Shown piece by piece: positions 18,593-24,651 of a stretch of 24,651 nucleotides of DNA. The stretch is from Verrucomicrobiales bacterium (GTDB lineage Bacteria > Verrucomicrobiota > Verrucomicrobiia > Verrucomicrobiales > DEV007), in NCBI GenBank assembly GCA_023253615.1, contig JALRFZ010000110.1, positions 1 through 24,651 of the forward strand, read 5' to 3'. The number at the start of each line of letters is the position of its first letter. The stretch's first letter is position 1. Under the pieces are notes generated by a model, which worked only from the letters and a program-made list of their open reading frames with translations, ran no database searches and was not told the origin of the DNA. Made by a program: the position numbers and the translations under genes.

Positions 18593-19597
18593 ATGAGCCC
18601 TGTCCGCCTTTTCCTCGTCACCGCCCTCTGCCTCGCCACCCTGCCCCTCGCCGCCCAGGATGCGGCGACCGGTGGAGATCTGAAAGACGTGCAGGCCAAG
18701 CGGCTCCGGCTCGCCGACGAGTTGCAGGAGCAAGGCGATGAAGCCGGCGCCCTCGAAGTGCTCGAGGACCTCCTCGCGAAAGACGGCGACAACGTGGAGC
18801 TCATCCGCCGCGTCATCGGCCTGCAATTGCGGAACGAGCGCGTCGAGGCGGCCATCCCGCTGTTGAAGAAGCTCCTCGTCCTCGAAAAGGGCGCCGAACC
18901 CGAGTACGCCGCCGTGGCGCGGCTCATGATCGAGAGCGATCAGCACGAGGCGGCCAATGTTTTCCTCGAGGAGGCCGCGGACAAGTTTCCCGAATCCCCG
19001 GAGTTTCCCTATCTCCTCACCTTTTCCCTCGCCAGATCCGAACGCTGGCCCGATGCCATTGCCCAGTTCGAGAAGACCGCCAAACTCGCCAAGGAAGACG
19101 AAGATCTCCTCAACGAGACCTTTTACTTCCGTTTTGCCGCCGCCCGCGAGCGTGCCGGCCAGTTCGAGGAATCCGTGGCTCTATTCCGCAAGACCATCGG
19201 GTTGATCGAGCGGAACGATCCCGACGGGGAGAACCCCTCCTTCAACGCCACCGTCCTCAATTATGTCGCCTACATGTGGATCGAGCGCGGCGAGAATCTG
19301 GAGGAAGCCGGAAAATACGCCCGCGAGGCCGCCGCCCTCGATCCCGCCAGCGGAGCCATCGCGGATACGGTGGGCTGGTGGCATTTCCAGAAGGGCGACT
19401 ATCCCCGCGCCCTCGTGGATCTGAAGAAAGCCGAACGCCTCATCGAGGAGCCCGATCCCGTCATCTTCGACCACCTCGGCCAGACCCTCGCCAAACTCGG
19501 CGAGCAGGAGTTTGCCGCCGAATATTTCGAGCGCGCCCTCGAACTGGATCCGGAGAACGGGGAGATCCGGAAACGGCTCGAATCCGTGAAACCGTGA
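18593..19597 (+). CDS. Exported tetratricopeptide-repeat protein
   Basis: 334 aa with a Sec signal peptide ending PLAAQ (about residue 20). Several TPR units follow: QGDEAGALEVLEDLLAKDGDN, NERVEAAIPLLKKLLVLEKG, SERWPDAIAQFEKTAKLAK, and a C-terminal block with YVAYMWIERGENLEEAGKYAREAAALDP, DTVGWWHFQKGDYPRAL and FDHLGQTLAKLGEQEFAAEYFERALELDPENGEI. That last block matches a widespread envelope TPR family in which an 'unfinished life' motif (DSLGW-like) precedes an HLG repeat. The role is a protein-protein scaffold in the periplasm; partners are unknown. It is isolated by the terminator upstream and is convergent with the propeller gene, 17 bases apart. No Shine-Dalgarno precedes the ATG. Confidence 0.87.
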   Translation: MSPVRLFLVTALCLATLPLAAQDAATGGDLKDVQAKRLRLADELQEQGDEAGALEVLEDLLAKDGDNVELIRRVIGLQLRNERVEAAIPLLKKLLVLEKGAEPEYAAVARLMIESDQHEAANVFLEEAADKFPESPEFPYLLTFSLARSERWPDAIAQFEKTAKLAKEDEDLLNETFYFRFAAARERAGQFEESVALFRKTIGLIERNDPDGENPSFNATVLNYVAYMWIERGENLEEAGKYAREAAALDPASGAIADTVGWWHFQKGDYPRALVDLKKAERLIEEPDPVIFDHLGQTLAKLGEQEFAAEYFERALELDPENGEIRKRLESVKP

Positions 19598-19614
19598 GGC
19601 AGCGCCTCGCGCCG

Positions 19615-20847
19615 TCACTTGCCCACGCAATAGAGCGTCGATGCCCCGCGGAGGAGCAATCGATCACCGAGGGGCACCGGCACCGCCCGGAAAGTCTCTC
19701 CCTTCGCCGAGTCGCCGAGGTGGTTGCGGCCGACGATCTCGAGCGATTTGCCCGGCTTGACGACGATGACGTCGCCGCCGTGGACGGTCTGGAAGTAGGC
19801 ATGACCGTTGGCCACGAGCGGCGCGGCGGCGATCTCGATGCCCTCGCCGAGGCGCTCGGTGAAATGCACGGCACCGCTCTCCGCATCGTAGGCCGTGGCG
19901 ATCCCGCTCATGCTGGAAATGAAGAGCGTGTCATCGACGACGACGGGGGTGGGCAGATCACGGCCACCCTTTCGCGGGGCGAGCCAGAGCCGGTGGGTGG
20001 CGGTGACCTTGCCGCTGCCCCCGGGCTTCACCGCATAGGCGTCGCCGGGTTTTCCGCAGACGACATAGAGCCTGCCATGTGCGTAGACCGGCACGGGCTC
20101 GCCTCGTCCGGTCGGTGCCTCGCAGAACCAAAGCTCTTTCCCCGTGGCGGGGTCGTAGGCCTGGACGCCGAATTCACCGTTCACCACCAGCTCGCGCCGT
20201 CCCTCGTGTTCGATCAGCGTCGGAGTGCTCCAGCCTCCCTTGGGCTTCGTCTCGCGCGGCGTCTCCCACGCGATCTTGCCGGTCGCGGCATCGACGGCGA
20301 CAAGACGCGAGGGGCCTTCGCTGTCGCAATTCTGGATCACGAGGCCATCGACGATCACCGGAGAGGCGGCGAATCCCCAAGTGCCACCGCCCATGCCGAG
20401 ATCGAGAGACCACCGCTTTTTCCCATCGAGATCCCAGGCATGCAGGCCGGCCGGACCAAAATACGCCGCCACGATCCGTCCATCCGTGGCACAGCTCGGG
20501 GTGGCATAGCTGTTCATGTTGTGGATCGCCTCGGGCGTGGCGCAGGCCACGGTATCCTCCCAGAGAATCGCACCATCCTTCGCGGAGAGACACATCACGT
20601 ACCGCTCCTTGCCGTCCGGAGACCCGCCGGTGAGAAAGAGTTTTTCCTCCCATTGGGCGGGCGAGGATTGGCCCGATCCTTTCAGGGACGCCTTCCAAAG
20701 GATCTTGGAATCATCCCACTGCACGGGCAGGCCGGGCGCCGAGACGGTGCCGTCGAGTCTCGGACCACGGAATTGATTCCAGTTTTCCGCGTGGATCGCG
20801 GAGGTGAGTCCGAGGAGGGTGATGGCGGGGAGGAAGTGTCGGATCAT
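19615..20847 (-). CDS. Secreted PQQ-like beta-propeller repeat protein (paralogue of 2132-3394)
   Basis: 410 aa with a signal peptide ending SAIHA (residue 20). The mature start ENWNQFRGP is typical of these proteins. Blade motifs include AKDGAILWED, LDGKKRWSLD, ATGKIAWE, ATGKELWFC and AESGAVHFTE. It shares the block VKPGGSGKVTATHRLW with the other propeller (VKTGGSGDVTSTHQLW), showing common origin, but overall similarity looks modest. Its ATG overlaps the stop of the upstream methyltransferase gene (ATGA), so the two are translationally coupled and probably work together outside the cytoplasm. Whether it binds PQQ cannot be told. Confidence 0.88.
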   Translation of the reverse strand: MIRHFLPAITLLGLTSAIHAENWNQFRGPRLDGTVSAPGLPVQWDDSKILWKASLKGSGQSSPAQWEEKLFLTGGSPDGKERYVMCLSAKDGAILWEDTVACATPEAIHNMNSYATPSCATDGRIVAAYFGPAGLHAWDLDGKKRWSLDLGMGGGTWGFAASPVIVDGLVIQNCDSEGPSRLVAVDAATGKIAWETPRETKPKGGWSTPTLIEHEGRRELVVNGEFGVQAYDPATGKELWFCEAPTGRGEPVPVYAHGRLYVVCGKPGDAYAVKPGGSGKVTATHRLWLAPRKGGRDLPTPVVVDDTLFISSMSGIATAYDAESGAVHFTERLGEGIEIAAAPLVANGHAYFQTVHGGDVIVVKPGKSLEIVGRNHLGDSAKGETFRAVPVPLGDRLLLRGASTLYCVGK

Positions 20848-21569
20848 GAGGCGGGCTTTTGGAAGACGAGGAAATGCTGGATCGGCAGAAAATCGCGCAC
20901 CTCCACGAAACGGAGCCCGACGGCCTCCATCTCGCGGGTGATCTGTTTGACGGTCATTTTGTGGAGGGGTTTGATCGGCACCTCCGGATCCTCCCCCCGG
21001 TACTCCAGGAAAACGACGCGCCCTCCGGGGGCGAGGCCCTTCACGATCGACTCCATCATTTCGCGGGGATGGGAGAACTCGTGATAGGCATCGACCATCA
21101 GCACCACATCGACCTTCCCCTCGGGCAGGCGCGTGTCCTCGACCGTGCCCAGGAGAGTCTCCACATTGGCGACGCGCTTGAGCTTCTTGCGACCTTCCAC
21201 GAAATCGAGCATCTCCTGCTGGATGTCGACGGCGATCACCTTGCCCCGAGGCACGAGCGGGGCGAGGAGGAAGCTGAAATAGCCCGACCCCGCGCCGATG
21301 TCGGCGACGACATCATCGGGCTCGAGCTCCAGATTCTCCGCGACGAGGGTCGGCCGCTCTTCCGCCTCGCGGTCGCGGCGCTCCAGCCAGGAGATCGCGT
21401 GCGAACTGACCGTCTGCGAGATCTCGCGGCCCATGTAGACCTTGCCGGTGCCATCGCGCGAAGGTTCCTTCGTGGTGTAGACGGGATCCTCACCCCGCGC
21501 ACCGTCGAAGAGGGCAAGCACCGCGGCCGCCAGGGCGACGAGACGAAATACGGAAAAACCTCGCAACAT
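20844..21569 (-). CDS. Class I SAM-dependent methyltransferase with N-terminal signal/anchor sequence
   Basis: 241 aa from the ATG at 21569; an ATG at 21596 would add 9 residues. Residues 6-20 are hydrophobic and end near FDGARG-E, a signal peptide or membrane anchor. GKVYMGREI (42-50) and SWLERRDREAEERP follow, a block typical of a PVC and proteobacterial methyltransferase subfamily. The SAM-binding motif is VVADIGAGSGYFSF (87-100), then VIAVDIQQEML and DVVLMVDAYHEF. The fold is intact. An exported methyltransferase is puzzling because SAM is cytoplasmic; the N-terminus may be an uncleaved anchor with the domain inside. It is coupled by ATGA overlap to the secreted propeller gene. Substrate is unknown. 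Confidence 0.85.
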   Translation of the reverse strand: MLRGFSVFRLVALAAAVLALFDGARGEDPVYTTKEPSRDGTGKVYMGREISQTVSSHAISWLERRDREAEERPTLVAENLELEPDDVVADIGAGSGYFSFLLAPLVPRGKVIAVDIQQEMLDFVEGRKKLKRVANVETLLGTVEDTRLPEGKVDVVLMVDAYHEFSHPREMMESIVKGLAPGGRVVFLEYRGEDPEVPIKPLHKMTVKQITREMEAVGLRFVEVRDFLPIQHFLVFQKPAS

Positions 21570-21684
21570 GCGCGAATGATGAACCTTTTGGCACATCCTG
21601 CAATCTCCGAGTGCCGCCGATTTGCGTCCGTTTGTCAGGGTGGCCGCGCTCCCCTGAAGGTTTGGCAAGGATGAAATTTGGGCA

Positions 21685-21711
21685 TTGCCGGAGGCCGTCC
21701 GCCAGTATAAC
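21685..21711 (+). promoter_or_regulatory. Candidate promoter of the second oxidoreductase gene
   Basis: TTGCCG (21685-21690) and TATAAC (21706-21711) are 15 bases apart, slightly short. TATAAC is the best -10 in the window and lies 12 bases before the ATG at 21724, giving a leader of only a few bases. The -35 part could also be read as the TTG of a spurious upstream start. Confidence 0.45.
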
Positions 21712-21723
21712 CTCGCGCCCACT

Positions 21724-23183
21724 ATGGCTGAGGACGATCAGAAGAATGAGCACGCGATCTTCGGGAGCGCGGGGATGGCGGCGGCAGGAATGATCCGCGG
21801 CGGCAAGTCCGCGGCCGCACGCAAGACGAGGGGCGCGAAAGAGTCCGCGCCCGATCCCTCCGCCGCTGCCGGCGAACCCGCCGGAGAGCCTGTCGAAACG
21901 GAAGCCGACGTCTCCGGGGAAGCCCCTGCCGGGGAATGCACCGGCACGGAAGCGGCCGGGGAGGACGCCCCTTTCATCGAATTCGGCACCGAGGCGATCC
22001 AGGCCCACGAAGAAACGCTTCAAAATCCGGTGGAAAAATCCGTCGAGCCGGAGGATCCGACCCCCGACCCGGTCGCCGCGAAATATCTCCGTGCCGCCGC
22101 GATCGGCCACACCGGAGCGGGGAATTTCGGCCACGGGCTCGACATCCTTTTCCAACGTCTCGACGGGGTGCGCCTTGTCGCCATCGCCGACGCCGACCCG
22201 GAGGGCCTCGATGCCGCCCAGATCCGCACCGGCGCCGAGACGGCCTACGGCGACTACCGCGAAATGTTCGCGAAGGAAAACATCGACCTCGTCGCGGTGG
22301 GTCCCCGCGAGACGGGCGAACGCTATGAAATGGTGAAGGCCGCCCTCGAAGCCGGCGCCCACGTCTGCGTCGAACGCCCCATCGCCCGCACCCTGCGCGA
22401 AGCGGACGAACTGGTCGCCCTCGCCGGGGAGAAAGGCCTGAAGCTCGCGGTGCTGCATCCCATGCGTCTCGATCCCCACGTGATGCGCTTCCACGCCGAG
22501 CGCGCCGACCTCATCGGAGATCTGATCGAGATGAAGGTCCTCGGCATGATGGACCACCGCGCCGGAGGCGAGGACCTCCTCGTGCTCGGCACCCATCTCT
22601 TCGACCTCGTGAGGCTCTTCGGAGGCGAACCGAACTTCTGCTCGGCCACAATCACGAAAGAGGGCGAGCCCGTCATCGCGGAAGACGCCCATCATTCGGA
22701 AAAGGAGAACATCGGCCCCGTCCTCGGCGATGCGATCCATGCCGAATTCCTCCTCGATTCCGGAGTCCATGTCTCCTACGTCTCGGACCGGCGGCTCCAT
22801 CTCCTGCACGGCCCCTGGGGGATCGAGTTCATCGGCACCCGGGGCAAGGTGCGCCTTTTCGCGGGGCAGCCCCCCACCCTCTCCCTCCTCGTCGAGGATG
22901 ATCCGGCTTCTCCCGACCGCTCCTCCCGCTGGGTGCGCTGGCCCGCCCCCGCCGGAGACGGGACCTACCACGAGCCGGTCGATCATCTCTCCGGCAACGA
23001 TGCGGCGAATCGTCTCGTCGTGCACGATTGGCTCGCCGCCATCGCCGGGGATCGCGATCCGGTCTGTTCGGGCGCGAATGCCCTGAAGTGCCTCGAGATG
23101 GTCCATGGCGTCTGGCAGGCCGGGGCGACCATGAAGCGGGCCTATTTCCCCCTCGCGAACCGTCTCCATCCGCTCGAGGAATC

Positions 23184-23187
<4 letters not shown>
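21724..23187 (+). CDS. Gfo/Idh/MocA-family oxidoreductase with long acidic N-terminal extension
   Basis: 487 aa from the ATG at 21724. Residues 1-120 are Ala-, Glu-, Pro- and Gly-rich and likely disordered, with no signal peptide. The Rossmann domain starts near 122: AAIGHTGAGNFGHGLD, a variant nucleotide-binding loop characteristic of a PVC subfamily, then VRLVAIADADPEGL. The usual EKP motif reads ERP (217-219), so the conserved lysine is Arg. The rest fits the family: HPMRLDPHV, LLVLGTHLFDLVRLFGGEP, and FIGTRGKVRLF. The protein is cytoplasmic by absence of signal. Its stop overlaps the start of the MFS transporter gene (ATGA), suggesting it acts on the transported compound, probably a sugar derivative. 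The extension and the Arg substitution are unusual. Confidence 0.88.

Positions 23188-24651
<1,464 letters not shown>

Noticed and set aside
19276..21084. 602-codon open frame on the plus strand across the TPR, propeller and methyltransferase genes
   Set aside because: It crosses three well-supported genes and carries no family signature.
21574..21595. Sequence like a sigma-54 promoter (TGGCAC ... TGCA) near the methyltransferase start
   Set aside because: The spacing between the two halves is about two bases too short for a -24/-12 promoter.
21490..23169. 559-codon open frame antisense to the second oxidoreductase
   Set aside because: Shadow of a gene with clear Rossmann motifs.

Overview
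The window is a high-GC bacterial chromosome segment packed with 21 recognisable genes and one gene fragment. No intergenic gap exceeds about 190 bases, and I saw no rRNA, tRNA, insertion sequence, prophage or CRISPR array. The gene families point to Verrucomicrobiota or a close PVC relative: secreted PQQ-like beta-propellers, a DUF1080 protein, Tat-exported Gfo/Idh/MocA oxidoreductases, a cytochrome c/copper-monooxygenase protein with EF hands, and a two-partner-secretion pore of the form seen in that phylum. Few genes have a Shine-Dalgarno sequence. Several starts instead sit right behind a promoter-like element in a C-rich context. The phylum assignment is inference from gene content, not from a marker gene.

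Layout. 31-3394 (+): a secreted cytochrome c/Cu-monooxygenase protein, an overlapping exported redoxin, and a secreted beta-propeller. 3455-6138 (-): a secreted DUF1080 protein and a TpsB/ShlB-type outer-membrane pore with its own terminator. 6280-7390 (+): a TatD-family nuclease and a small basic protein. 7370-10242 (-): a BrnT/CopG-type toxin-antitoxin pair followed 17 bases later by ligA. 10430-14320 (+): a putative lipoprotein, a TlpA-like thioredoxin, aroA and a zinc-finger-less DnaJ/CbpA-type co-chaperone. 14345-16866 (-): an unknown exported helical protein and an FHA-coiled-coil protein ending in a GrpE-like domain. 17013-19597 (+): a Tat-exported oxidoreductase with a strong terminator, and an exported TPR protein. 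19615-21569 (-): an exported class I methyltransferase translationally coupled to a second beta-propeller. 21724-24455 (+): a second oxidoreductase with a long acidic N-terminal extension, coupled to a Tet/Bcr-type MFS transporter. 24475-24651 (+): a piece of a Ycf46-like AAA+ ATPase without an N-terminus or usable start.

The most interesting feature is the FHA/coiled-coil/GrpE-like protein beside a J-domain protein. It suggests an Hsp70 exchange factor addressed to its site by phosphothreonine recognition. Other points of note are the low-GC toxin-antitoxin pair ahead of the essential ligA gene, the exported methyltransferase/propeller couple, an orphan TpsB pore, a hairpin directly in front of the dnaJ-like start, and the headless ATPase at the right edge, which may mark a rearrangement or an assembly join.
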